64,000 nucleotides of DNA from contig NC_049980.1 in NCBI RefSeq assembly GCF_000003815.2, positions 3,325,338 through 3,389,337 on the forward strand, in the 5' to 3' direction. This DNA comes from Branchiostoma floridae (lineage: Eukaryota > Chordata > Leptocardii > Amphioxiformes > Branchiostomatidae). Both the position numbers and the translations under genes were made by a program. Each line of letters starts with the position of its first letter. Position 1 is the first letter of the stretch. Below the pieces are notes generated by a model. That model worked only from the letters and a program-made list of their open reading frames with translations, was not told the DNA's origin and did not search any database. Positions 1 through 14,800 of the stretch are shown here, one piece after another.

Positions 1-202
1 CTGGCGTAGCTTGTATTAAAGCTCCCGAGTTTCTTCTGTCCTATCTGCAAATACAAATTTGCAAGGAGGAGAGAAGAGACTCGGGAGCTATGATACAGCC
101 GGAAACTAGGCTAACAAAAGCGAACACACAGCACAGTAGCTTCATGTATACAAGATTCCAAAGTACAATGAAGGTCCTTCGTGAAGGTAAAATTTTACTG
201 CA

Positions 203-540
203 ATAATAATAATAATAATCTTTATTGCAAATTCATGCCCGAGGGCTAATTGCATACAAAGTAAAGTAGTAGTGGTATACATAAACATTATTAACAAAGA
301 AGGGAAATGATATTCATAATAAATCAGAAGGGAATAACGTCTAAACTAAATCTATTTCCACCTAAGCTATTTGATGGGTTTGACTTCTTTTCCGTAAGCA
401 GTGGAAGATGAATTGTCCAACATTTTCATATATAAAGGGGTTGGACGACTTAAGTAAAAAGATTGATTTTTGTTGGTCGGTAAGGTGATAAAAGCTTGGG
501 TAAGTTTTACTGATTTTAAGGAAAAGTTTATTTCTTTATT
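203..540 (-). mobile_element. LINE 3' end (CR1/Crack-like) with ATT-repeat tail
   Basis: On the minus strand a short reading frame ends KEVKPIK-stop, followed by an A-rich 3' UTR ending TTGCAATAAAG and a (ATT)n tail at 203-219. This is typical of chordate CR1-group LINE ends. The same 3' UTR motif recurs at 17756. Confidence 0.6.
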
Positions 541-573
541 TATAATAAATGTACCAATATCTTATAATGCATA

Positions 574-1690
574 TACAGTCAAACCTGTATTAGCGGCCAC
601 CTTTGCATAGCGCCTACCAGGCCATTGCGGTCACTTTTTGTCGGTCCCTTGGATTTTTCCCATTGACCTAAGGCTCGTTCTCGTTGTTTTTTCACAACCC
701 CTGTAATGTTTTGCAAAAGATGCACCACAACATTCATATTGGTTCATGGCTTTGAAGGTTATTATGGCCTTGGGTGGGATTTCAACCCCTAAAAAATGGC
801 TGTCACCTGAGAAGATACGAAGAATTCAAATAGTAGCCAAAAATGGAACAATTCGGTTCCCCAAATGATTGTTCGGCGGATGAAACCTGCTACCCAGGCT
901 CTCTGCCCGATCACGTCAGATCGCTGTGTGAGGAGGTTTAAGCCTGTCGTCAGATTCGGTAACAAACGTTACCACCATGAGTACGATGGTTGCCACGGTT
1001 ATATTATCCACGTATAAGACTAGAAATGGCTGTTTTTGTGACACTTTACAGTTTTTTTCTGGTTTTCTAAAGAAACAAAAAGGGTCATTGACTGCCCTTT
1101 GTATCCTACCTTGCTTACAAAATGTTGTGCAGAAATGACTGTAACAATCGTCACCATTGTTTGATGCTTTCTAAGCATTCTGTCTGACATGGTGCAAAAA
1201 TGCTGCCCATTTTTTAAATGTCCCTAGGGACGTCAACTTATGCCTAAATGATGTAGCCAATACTGTTGTTAATCCTTTTGAAGAAAAGGGGTTAAGTTTA
1301 CTGTTGTAACAAACGTTACCGGTAACGTTTGTTTGCCCTGTAATGCATTACCAATGGGACAAAAAATAATAAGTTGCCATATTTATGCTATGGTTAAAAG
1401 AGGAATTTTCCTTAACAACCTGGTAGTTTTCACTGAAAATAAAGCCGATTTATTTTTCGACCAAAAAAATGCCATTTTCGACATTTCAATGAGAACGTGT
1501 GCTAAGCATTAAGAAATAGTCTATAGCTGCCATCTGTCTAATGCAACCACAGCCACACGATTTCCGGTCCCGTAGATACAGATACACTGCGACCTTACAG
1601 TGGGTTTGAAATCGTAGTTTGCTAGGAGATTAGGATTTGGCCACATTTCTCCAGTCCCTTGAGTGGCCGCTATAGACAGGTTTGACTGTA
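574..1690. mobile_element. TIR element, TACAGTCAAACCTG ends, 1.1 kb
   Basis: Starts TACAGTCAAACCTGT and ends ACAGGTTTGACTGTA, with GGCCAC inside both ends. The outer TA fits a Tc1/mariner-type target duplication. No transposase frame is present, so it is non-autonomous. Confidence 0.75.
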
Positions 1691-1850
1691 CTGGAAAGCT
1701 ATCTTCTTCTTCGTCGTGTCATCACTACACTTTCCTGCTCCAATACTCCACACACTCCCTTCCTCTGGGGGTCAGAGCTTCCAGATCTTCTTTGGTGCAT
1801 GGTTCGGACAGGAGAGGGCAGACAAGAAGGTGAAAAAAAAGAAGAAAAAA

Positions 1851-1972
1851 GTTTGCACCTTCCATTCAGCGAATTTTCACTACATTGCATTAGTATGAAG
1901 TCACTGGAAAGCTATTGCATGACTTCATACTAATGTAATGTAGTGAAAATTTGCTGAATGGTAGGTGCAAAC
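1851..1972. repeat. Fold-back MITE, 53-bp arms
   Basis: GTTTGCACCTTCCATTCAGC at the left is mirrored by GCTGAATGGTAGGTGCAAAC at the right; arms continue to ATGAAGTCA/TGACTTCAT with a ~16-nt loop. Confidence 0.8.
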
Positions 1973-1986
1973 ATTTTTTTTCTTTA

Positions 1987-3022
1987 GGCCACAGCAAGTA
2001 AATTTTATGGATGACATCAGCGCGCGCATTAATTTTCCCGATTTCAGAAGAAAAAAACAAGATTTTTTTCTTCTGCAGGGATGGTCAACATGACATAAAG
2101 TACCAAAATAGACGACTTTCACACTTCCCATAATACATTGCGACAGGGTTCCGGATATGGATGTTGACTGGGATGTTACCACCGTTGCCCAGGGTGCAAA
2201 ACCAGGGTGAAACCAGCTAAAACCTGCAATACGAGGGCGGCAAAGCATATAAACTAATGAGTTGTCCGAAAAATATTGTAAAACTATTATCAGGGCTGAG
2301 AATTTTCCAATTTTTGTGGTCAGAAGTATAAACTAACAAGCCCGTCACCACTGTGGCTGTTAGTTGGCTTCACCCGATGACTTGCATTTTGTCTGCAGCC
2401 TTTGTTCTTTGTTGTCAGAAAGTGATTTTTACCATGTCCCGGGCACTGTAACTATATTTGTTAGACAAATCATTAGTTAATATGCTTTGCCGCCGTCGTA
2501 TTGAAGGTTTTAGCTGTTTTCAGCCTGGTTTCGCACCCTGGGCAACGGTGGTAACATCCCAGTCAACATCCATATCCGGAACCCTGTCGCAGTGTATTAT
2601 GGGAAGGGTGAAAGTCGTCTATGAGCAAATACATTGTGTTGTAGCCTAATAATTGTACTTGTAGTAGTGACACTTGTGAGGTACCCAGGACTGTAGTTGT
2701 AGAAATTTAACTTATTGGATAGTTGTAAAAGTGACACCAATATTGAAGCTATGAGTGTGGTTACCAACTTTGTTGGTGATGCCAGTCTACCACACTAGTT
2801 TCACTTTTACCACACTAGTACATGTCTTGAATACAGGGATGAATGCCTTGTTGCCTCCAATACCATGTTTTGTCCCTTTAATTCTATTTACAACAGTCTT
2901 CACAACTTTATGGTGCCTATTTTTGAAAATGTAGCCATCTTGTTTTTTTTCACCCATCTTTTTTTTTCCCTATTTTTGCAGTCTGCAGAGGATGTCATCC
3001 ATAAAATTTATTTGCTGTGGCC
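1987..3022. mobile_element. Harbinger-like MITE, carrying a nested insertion
   Basis: GGCCACAGCAAGTAAATTTT at the left is inverted at the right end, flanked by TTA on both sides. A 3-bp TTA/TAA duplication is typical of PIF/Harbinger. A 511-bp long-TIR element sits inside at 2110-2620. Confidence 0.75.
2110..2620. mobile_element. Long-TIR element nested in a Harbinger-like MITE
   Basis: Arms of about 150 bp start AGACGACTTTCAC and end GTGAAAGTCGTCT. They include CAACATCCATATCCGGAACC and its inverse, with only a few mismatches. Uninterrupted relatives at 26226 and 58110 show the empty site, giving a 2-bp AT duplication. Confidence 0.75.
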
Positions 3023-3130
3023 TTATGGAAAAAATAAGGGCAGGCGACATGAGTAACCATTTAAACTGGTGTGGCCTTAGACTAACAGTAACAGAACATA
3101 CTACACGTATATTACAATATTCAAATACAG

Positions 3131-3340
3131 TTCAGTCTCTATAATAGACTACAACTGCATAAAAAACGGAGAATTACTTCTGCACCTTTCGAGTGACATC
3201 CATCACTCTTCTTCAGATTGAATTGTTCTACCTGTTTGTTCTGCCTATTCTATTCCTAGTGACTCTGAAGAAGGGTGATGCATGTCACTCGAAATGTCTG
3301 GAAGTTAATCTCTGTTTTTTATCCAGTTGTAGAGATTGAA
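3131..3340. repeat. Fold-back MITE
   Basis: Arms of about 85 bp: TTTCGAGTGACATCCATCAC near 3188 inverts to GTGATGCATGTCACTCGAAA near 3276, and outer ends TTCAGTCTCT/AGAGATTGAA pair. Confidence 0.75.
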
Positions 3341-3421
3341 ATGAATCTGAATATAGTTTATATGGATGTCAAGCCTTCATAAATAATTTTATCCGGTTGG
3401 TAGATTGTAGGACATAAGACT

Positions 3422-3694
3422 AAGAGTTTTCTTTAATTTTACAAAACCAGTTTTTCTCACCTGCTGACGTTTCAATGTCTGTCAGTGTCAGACATCTTCC
3501 TCAGAGATTCTAACTGGAGTTCTGCTTCTCACCGCTTTATGTAGCCGATGTGGGTGGCGCTTTCGCAGTGAGAACGCTATCACAAACGTGGCTGAGCTTG
3601 TACCCCCCTCCAGTTAGAACCTCTGAGGAAGATGTCTGACAGACATTGAAACGTCAGCAGGTGAGAAAAACTGTTTGTGTAAAAGAAAACTCTT
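3422..3694. repeat. Fold-back MITE
   Basis: AAGAGTTTTCTTT and its inverse form the ends. Inner arms share CTCACCTGCTGACGTTTCAA and CAGACATCTTCCTCAGAG with their inverted copies. It lies just past the RPS15 3' end. Confidence 0.75.
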
Positions 3695-3790
3695 GATGTT
3701 CTTCATAAACTATCATCATCATCATTATCATAAACTATATTACAACATTAAGAAGACAGAAAGTAGACAGTTGTGATGATATTTTTAGTT

Positions 3791-3796
3791 TTTATT
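3791..3796 (-). terminator. Probable RPS15 polyadenylation signal
   Basis: An AATAAA on the minus strand about 35 nt past the RPS15 stop, the right spacing for a short ribosomal-protein 3' UTR. Confidence 0.6.
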
Positions 3797-3829
3797 GTTG
3801 GTAACTATGATAACGCAGCCCCATGGTGA

Positions 3830-7532
<3,703 letters not shown>

Positions 7533-7535
<3 letters not shown>

Positions 7536-7566
7536 TTTGAGCAGGTACGAGTCGAAGAGGAAGAAC
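7533..7566 (-). promoter_or_regulatory. RPS15 first exon: pyrimidine-rich 5' end and start codon
   Basis: On the minus strand a pyrimidine run (TTCTTCCTCTTCG, about 7566-7554) lies some 20 nt before the ATG at 7535. Ribosomal protein transcripts typically start at a C within such a 5' terminal oligopyrimidine (TOP) tract, which makes translation respond to growth signalling. The ATG is followed directly by a splice donor (GTGGGT), so exon 1 contributes only methionine. The exact transcription start is inferred. Confidence 0.6.
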
Positions 7567-8719
7567 CCGGATGTTGAACCCAATAGGCTTGCGCCGTGAC
7601 CCTTAGTAACCCCTTTTAGTACAGACCACTAAAAATCAGGGGTGATAAATAAAAACCCTGAATATTAGTCTAAAAATGTACTTTGCCTTTCATTTGCTCA
7701 CACAAAGAGCTTGAAATATGTTTATTCATTGTAATCTGTTACAAATGTATAGATTTTTTGGCATTACTGTTTTAAAGAGATATGAAGAATATGAGAGGAT
7801 ACCTTCACCCAGTTGTGGACTCGTCCAAAGCTAATAAGCTGATTGAAAAGTTGTCGATTTCCCAAACGTCCCGCCAGGATGCCCTGATTAGGCCTGACCT
7901 CCTCCCACCTGGGTTAACTCCGATATTCGGTGTCGTTCGTGTTTGTGTTTCGCTCCCTGCTGACATCTACTCCGTGTGTGGAGACCGGCATGTGTCCGTA
8001 AAATTTGGCGGGACGGAATGCTGGTAAGGCCGGCCCGGTGTGTGAGTGGTTGTCGGTGTTGGTGCCCTTTCTCGTTGTCGACAAGCTGCGAATTGTCGAG
8101 GGGATCTGATCGTTGCTGCTAGTGACAACAACATGATCATGCTGCGAGCTGTTTTGACCGTTTTCAAACCTGGCAGAATGCCTACGAGTTAAGTGAAGCA
8201 ACCGTTGAAGCTAGAGAAAGAAACAACGTACAATTCCTATGCTGCACAAAACCGTACCTGTGGACTACTTTACAGTACCGTACTCGTATGTTTGTAGTAT
8301 GTGACATCAGATCTTTCGATCTGTCGTTTTAGCATTGAGATCATTATTTGCTTGAAGACCTAGATGTGTTGAAGATAAAAGGACTTCCTCTAAAACCTCA
8401 TGCCAACGAAACGATTTCTTGTTTTATGGATTTAAGAAGAATAGAGCCTTTATCAGCTGTGCTATACTGGTAGGGCTGATCAACAAACACTTGTGGATGG
8501 TTTAGACAACTTGATCATGTTGATGCAAAAAAAAAAGAGAAATAACAACTTGGTGCTGAAACCTTTTTAGTGAAGACAACTGAACTGGCCAGACTGGGCA
8601 CAGTTCCTACCATAGCTAGAGAGAGTTGGGGACCTTAGATGAGGGGAACACACATTGTGGAGGACTCAAGGTTGCACACAGTACGGACGTAACGCAACGC
8701 CCCAGGTGTAGGACCAAAG
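7567..8719. promoter_or_regulatory. Divergent intergenic region between RPS15 and the FERM gene
   Basis: About 1.15 kb separates the RPS15 5' end from the FERM-gene ATG, so promoters for both must lie here or close by. It has no recognised repeat and is more GC-rich around 7900-8150. A donor-like CTG/GTAAGG at 8023-8028 and an acceptor-like pyrimidine-poor AG just before 8710 could outline a 5' UTR intron of the FERM gene, but this is weak. No TATA box was identified. Confidence 0.4.
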
Positions 8720-8824
8720 ATGGATCTGTGCGGATGTTTGGGAGGAGACAAGGACATCCAGGTGCACATCTGCCTGCTGGACAACACCGAGATGGTCCTG
8801 ACCAGGGAACGGGACGGAATTAAG
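8720..8824 (+). CDS. EPB41L4A: FERM gene exon 1 (start)
   Basis: 105 bp, 35 codons, [20 protein letters not shown] then [15 protein letters not shown]. It corresponds to the MGCFC start of vertebrate EPB41L4A. The ATG has A at -3 and G at +4. Donor GTCAGT, phase 0. Confidence 0.92.
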
Positions 8825-11800
8825 GTCAGTGTTCGTTTATTTGTTTGTTTGTTTTGCGATAAACCCAGAAGACAAACCAGGCTTGTATTGATGTTTCCCG
8901 ACAAAAGCTCAGTGGTTCAGTAGGACAGTGGAAGCCAATGTACTGAAAAACTACTAAAAATCTACTGTTAGTAGTCGCTCGGTATTTAACAGTGGATTTT
9001 CAGTACTGATGGTTTGCCAAGGGTACCCCAACTCTTCCTTATGGTGTAACACACCAGGTTTGTTCTGAACAGTACAAGTTGCATATCCAGATAGACTTAT
9101 TTGATCCATTCACACCGGGAAGTACCTCTACTCTTTCTGACAAGTGTGGTGGGTTCTTTGACGTGCTTGACATGTGACTCGCCTCAAACACGGGACCTCC
9201 ATTTAATGTCCTATCCTAGGGATGTCCCAGACCAAACCCAAGATACTCATTTTCACCTTTGGTTTCTGAGCAAAACATCCTAACATTATATTAAAGCCGC
9301 AGCAATGCCAAAGTGTTGGATACAGACACGTTGTGGCGACTGTTGCATGGCCACATAGCAAGCCTTTACCTAAAGTCAGTACATCATCAATCCATCTTCT
9401 TTTAAAGATATAACTCAATGCACAAAATTGAGGCTAGTTTTTCACACCTAGTTCGTAGTGTTGGCACCACTGGTGGATGCTTAAAGGCTTTAGAGCCAGG
9501 CTTCAATACAAGTACAACCCTGCCCTTCATTTAATTCTACAGCTTTCTGCTCCTACCCATCATTACAATGGGTGAAGGGAGCAGTACACTTCAGAAAAAA
9601 GCCTTCAGAAGTTCTGTTAATAATTGTGAACTATTGAAAAGGAAGTATCTGAGATTGTGACGTATGATAACGTTGTGTACACTACACTGCAAAATGTAAA
9701 CAAAGGTGGCTTTCCTGCATACCTTTTTGTACCTGGTCTTTTTAGTGGGCTGACTGACAGTACTACTAGTATCTGACAACCTCAGTTTCTTAGCTATATC
9801 ATGTGTAGCTAGAACTTCTAGAAGTAAGTCATGTGGGTTGTGGCATTTTTATTGGGCTTTTTATTTTGCACCGTTTTCTTTATGTCTTACCGTGAGAAAA
9901 AAATATGTTAGCAATGGTACTCTCCAAGCAGAGACCCGACTCGACTTGTGGTTTTAGGCATTTTTGTCAGGCTTCTATTTTGTTCCTTTTTATGATGTCC
10001 GCAGCCTAAAAGTGCAGAAAAACAACTTAAGCTAAAACTTTGCACAGAGAGAGAGAGAAAATGGCATGTGAAGAAAATTGTGAAGAGAAAAACACTGCAA
10101 CTCTGCCAGGGGACTGCAAATTATGTGGGCCGGGCTGGTATTTATGTTTTCTGCCTGCCTTAATAAATAGGATGATCCCCTGCTCTGCGCGGTATTCAAA
10201 GGGCCTGTCTGGCCCCGAATGACGCCGGTTCGAACTCAAAGCACCACCACAATCGCTTCCAGTCTGGCAGGACGTTTTCGCATGCCGTGACCCACGCCCG
10301 TGTCAGCACACCCACCCTGGACTCTCCTTAAATCAACCTTACAAACATTCGCCGTATATTTCCTCAGCAAATTAGCACCAGGTTTTTCTTTCGGAAGGGA
10401 AAGTACGGCGATAATTTGAGGGTTTATCTTAGAAATACTCAGGCATGTTGGCTAGATGGGTGGAGTGTCTCACAGTGTCCTTGCTGTGTCATGGTAGGCA
10501 CCAGTTTTGCATTAAAGCAGAATTCCTGGCCAAACAATGTCGGTAACAAAGGGGATCGGGTAACAGGTACTTATAGGGGAGGGCGTGAGACATGGGTAGT
10601 GATATGGGATTGGGTGGGGATGAGCAGCATATCTTGTTTAGATCCCCGGGAATTTTTTGACGATTTTGTAGCCAGGATTGGAATAACTTTACAAACCAAA
10701 ATTTGGACAAGTTGTGAAAGAAAGGTTATCTAGTTCTTTAAGTGGTTTCATTTTCAATTTTCAGTCAGGCCAATATCTCAAAATAATAATTATAATTTCA
10801 TCCTTCTAAAGCATTCGTAAGAATTGATATCAAGTTTCAAGGGGTGTTTATTGATATCATAACAATCTGCAATTGAAAGGAATATCATTAATTTCATCTA
10901 TTATAACTTTAAAATATATTGTACAAAATGTTAGAACTCCCTGATTTTGGTCCGAAATTCATGACAAGCTTGGCTAGTTGGGTTGATTTCAGTCGCAAAT
11001 CTACCTGTGTTTACAAACTGGTTTTCCACAACAAAACCAGGTCGCCCAAAATAGTTGAGCAAACTTCTACTTCAAACATACACACTCACACCACAGGTGT
11101 TAGGCCCAGACAAGTGGAGCGTTAGGAACTCCCCGAGGGTTCGGCGACAGCCTAACACAATTTTGCTCTGCCCAAATCCCTCGCAAATGGAGAAGATTGG
11201 GCAGCTGCTCACTGGGACAGACATACTGTAAGCCTGTTATACCAACCCCTCAGGACACCTATGGTAGATGATATTATTGTCCCAGACTGCGGGGTATTGC
11301 ATAATGGTGCAGAATTAGTCTCAAAGCAGAGGTTAGGCTTCGACTGTTTTTAAACGTTTTTTTCTTAGTCGTTTTTATCGGGCTTTCTAGGTTTTGACAC
11401 TGCAAGATACAATACAAAATAGAAAGCCTGATAAAAACGATTAAAAAAACGTTAAAAAAACAGCCGGAGCCTAACCTCTGCTTGGAGAGTAGTGCAGCAT
11501 AGCAGTGCTCGAAATACCCACTTGCATATGCAACCATATTTTGTTTGGAGCAACTTAATTTTAAACCCTTGTAGCTCAATGTGCAACCTAAGATTTTGGA
11601 GTTGGAACATTAGTGAGGAACACTAGCATTTGTAGATATCTAAGCAACAACATTGTATAGAAGTCTGTGGTTTATGCAAAATTACATGGGAAAAAGACAG
11701 GACATCATCAATTTGAATTTATGCAGTTCAAGATGTGTTCAAGATAGTTGGAGAAGGGGTGCATATTTTTCTGTGGTTTTTCTATTTGTTCGAGACTTAG

Positions 11801-14800
11801 CCCAAATCGGGGATGCGTATTTCAAATGCCATTTAACCCTTCTTATAGCGCCAAAGTACTTATGTTCGCATCAAAGTTTTGGGTTGTTTCCCTTTCAACA
11901 TAGCTGTACACTTTGGCCCAAAACTCTTGGAAAGAGTTGGGAATAACAAATTGTGATAGGTGACGTAGGGACACACGTAATTACGAAAGGATGTTTATAA
12001 TGGCGTTCGGGGTCAACGAGTGACATCACCGGGGTCGGCTTGCTCAGGTTGACCCTCGCTGATTTATTAATCGACAAACAATAGCGGCAAACAAAGGGGT
12101 TGTCGTACCAGGTGAGGTGTTGTCGATCAGGCATCTATGGTATGGGACAAGCAATGGGGGTCCATTTTTTGGGCTATTACTATTTTTAGTGGGGTGTGAA
12201 ATACTTTTTTAGCCATGCCATGGTGTTACAAGTTATATAACAGTGTTGGTTGCCCGGTGCTAGGTCAGTCTACAGCACACAGTGTACGGCACCCGTCCTT
12301 CCGTCCGATGGAAATTTGCTTGTTGGGACGCAAAAAATTGTTTAATTTCTCTATCGAATAAATCTGAGATTTAGGACATAATATTGATGAAAGTGTACTG
12401 TAAATGCAGAAACTTTCGCGGTGGTTTAATGTTTGCTGTTTTAGCAGTGCCCGCTTCACCGCAAACATCTTTCCATGGCGGTAAGAGATAACAGTGTACG
12501 GTGCTACCGCGAACTTAAAACCACCGCGAACAGTCCTTTTTCCTGCTACCGCGAAATTAAATCCCCGCGAACTTAAATGCATTTACAGTATTTTCCCAAG
12601 CCGAGCAAATAAATGGTTTGGGCTTCCAAACAATGACTGACTGAATGAGTGAGTGAGTAGTGTGTGGGACGGAAAAAAATTAGACCATTTGACTGAAAAT
12701 GTATTATCCTCATGAATCATAGAAATCATTTATGATGTCTCAGGTTTGAGATATTTTTTTGTGGTGGGAGGTCAGTTCTGACCATAACTGGGGTGTGAAA
12801 TACTTTTCGCTATGGTTCCATATTGGACATCTTGGGTAAAAACTGTTAATATGTTACCCGATACAACCCGTGACTCACCGCAACATTCACACAGCAACAT
12901 TCTATTACTAAAATGAATTGTCACCAAAAATATTTTCCTCCCTACACTACAGCTGGTTAGGTATTTGAGCTATGAGCCATTTGTCAGTCATCACTTACCA
13001 TTAACGAGGTGCGAAATACTTGATAATCCACAGTAATACACATTAGGCATTTGGGGGTACTCTCAAAGCAGATGTGTGGCTCCAGCTGTGTTCTTTTGCA
13101 TATTTTTAGGCGTTTTTGTCAGGCTTTCGATTTTGTCTCTTTCTTCATGTCCTAAATTCACGTAAAAAAAACAAACAGCCAAAGCGAAACCTCTGCTTGG
13201 AGAATATTATGGGCTGAAAAAAGTTATGCTGCCCATTGTTGTCAATCTTTTAAATGGTCAGCATACAGAAAAGTCAGCAAAGATAAACCCAAATTCCTTC
13301 AACTTTTCAAGGACAACTCCTTTTCTCTAGACCTAGTCAAGGAGTTATCTCTAAGTAGATCACTAGATGAATCGGCCTGGGTTATTCTGATGGTCTTTTG
13401 TGACTTTATTTTTGTGTTTTTTTGTGCTATTTCTATTAAAAGCACAGAAAAGGTCAAACAAAGGACCAACAAAACAACCCTATCATTCATCTGCTTGGAG
13501 ATAAGTCAAGGAGGATGTCCCCAAGATCTTGTCTAAACTGGAAAATGGCCATATCAGTCCCACCCTGGTGTTAAATACCATAACGATCCCTCCCCCACTG
13601 TTTGCGTTGTTCCTTCACACCCCATTGTGCCATCTGTGTACACATGTCCGCTGGGTTGTTTTGCCTCACCCCTCCAACCTAAGGGTGGGATCAGGTGGAC
13701 ACTTGACCCTCTGGCATGCAAAACACCACAGATATACTCTACTGTAGTCCAAGTTTTGGATCATGGTTTGGAGAACATATTTTTGTCCAAGGCAGGTCAT
13801 GGAAATATCCAACTGCACCTCGCAGTTACCCTGAATAATCGGAGATGTAAAAATGATAATTATCATTTCAAATACAGATTCATTATTATTGAATCATGTA
13901 ATGTAGAAAACAAAAAATGATTTGTATTGAGCTTTGCAAAAGGTAACATACCGGTACCTCCTTTACAATCTGCCTAAAGTGCCTTCTTTTGGAAAAAAAT
14001 TCTCAAAGGACGAAAAGAATTAGACAATAGACACCAAAAAAAGTTAACATTTACCATAAAGATTGAATTCAAAAGCTTGTTTTTTGCTTTTTATCTATAA
14101 TATCCTTTTCCTCCCAGTTCTAGCATTGTTTCCATAACAGAAAAAATGTGCCATGAAGGAAAAGGTGCATCTTTATGCCACTGTACATGATAAAAGGCAC
14201 AGGTGTGCTTGCTTTGCTTTAAAGCCAATATGGCAATAGTCCTGTCACACAGTGCCTTCATTGTCATAAATGTTGTATAGATTCTGTGGTTTTCTTTTAT
14301 TGTTATTGGGGGTTAAACTGGAGAATCTCTGGTCAAATACACGTAATGTAATAGCTTTTGCCATACTTTGTACCATGTACAATTGTCGTGCAATAAGTTT
14401 CTTCTTCTATGTAACTTCATGGTTTTGGCACGCTTTTTTGTTGATATTTTTAGTGTACTATTATGGCTCCTGTAATAAAATCACTTGTTTTTCAGACAGC
14501 TAAACAAATCTAGTTGCATAGTGGAAGGCTCTGAAATTATGGTTATATTGCCACTTAAAATCCTTGAAAGGAACCTTCTTTCCCTAGAAAATTTTCCCCA
14601 ATCTGGGGACGTCTCCGAAACAAGATACTGTAAATACATTTAAGTTCACGGGGATTTAATTTCGCGGCAAAGGGAAAAAGAACTTTCGCGGTGGTTGCGG
14701 TAGCACCATACACTGTAGTCTCTTACTGCCATGGAAAATGTTCGCGGTGGTTTTAAAGTTCGCTGTGAAGCAGCCACCGTGAAAATCGCTAACATTTAAC

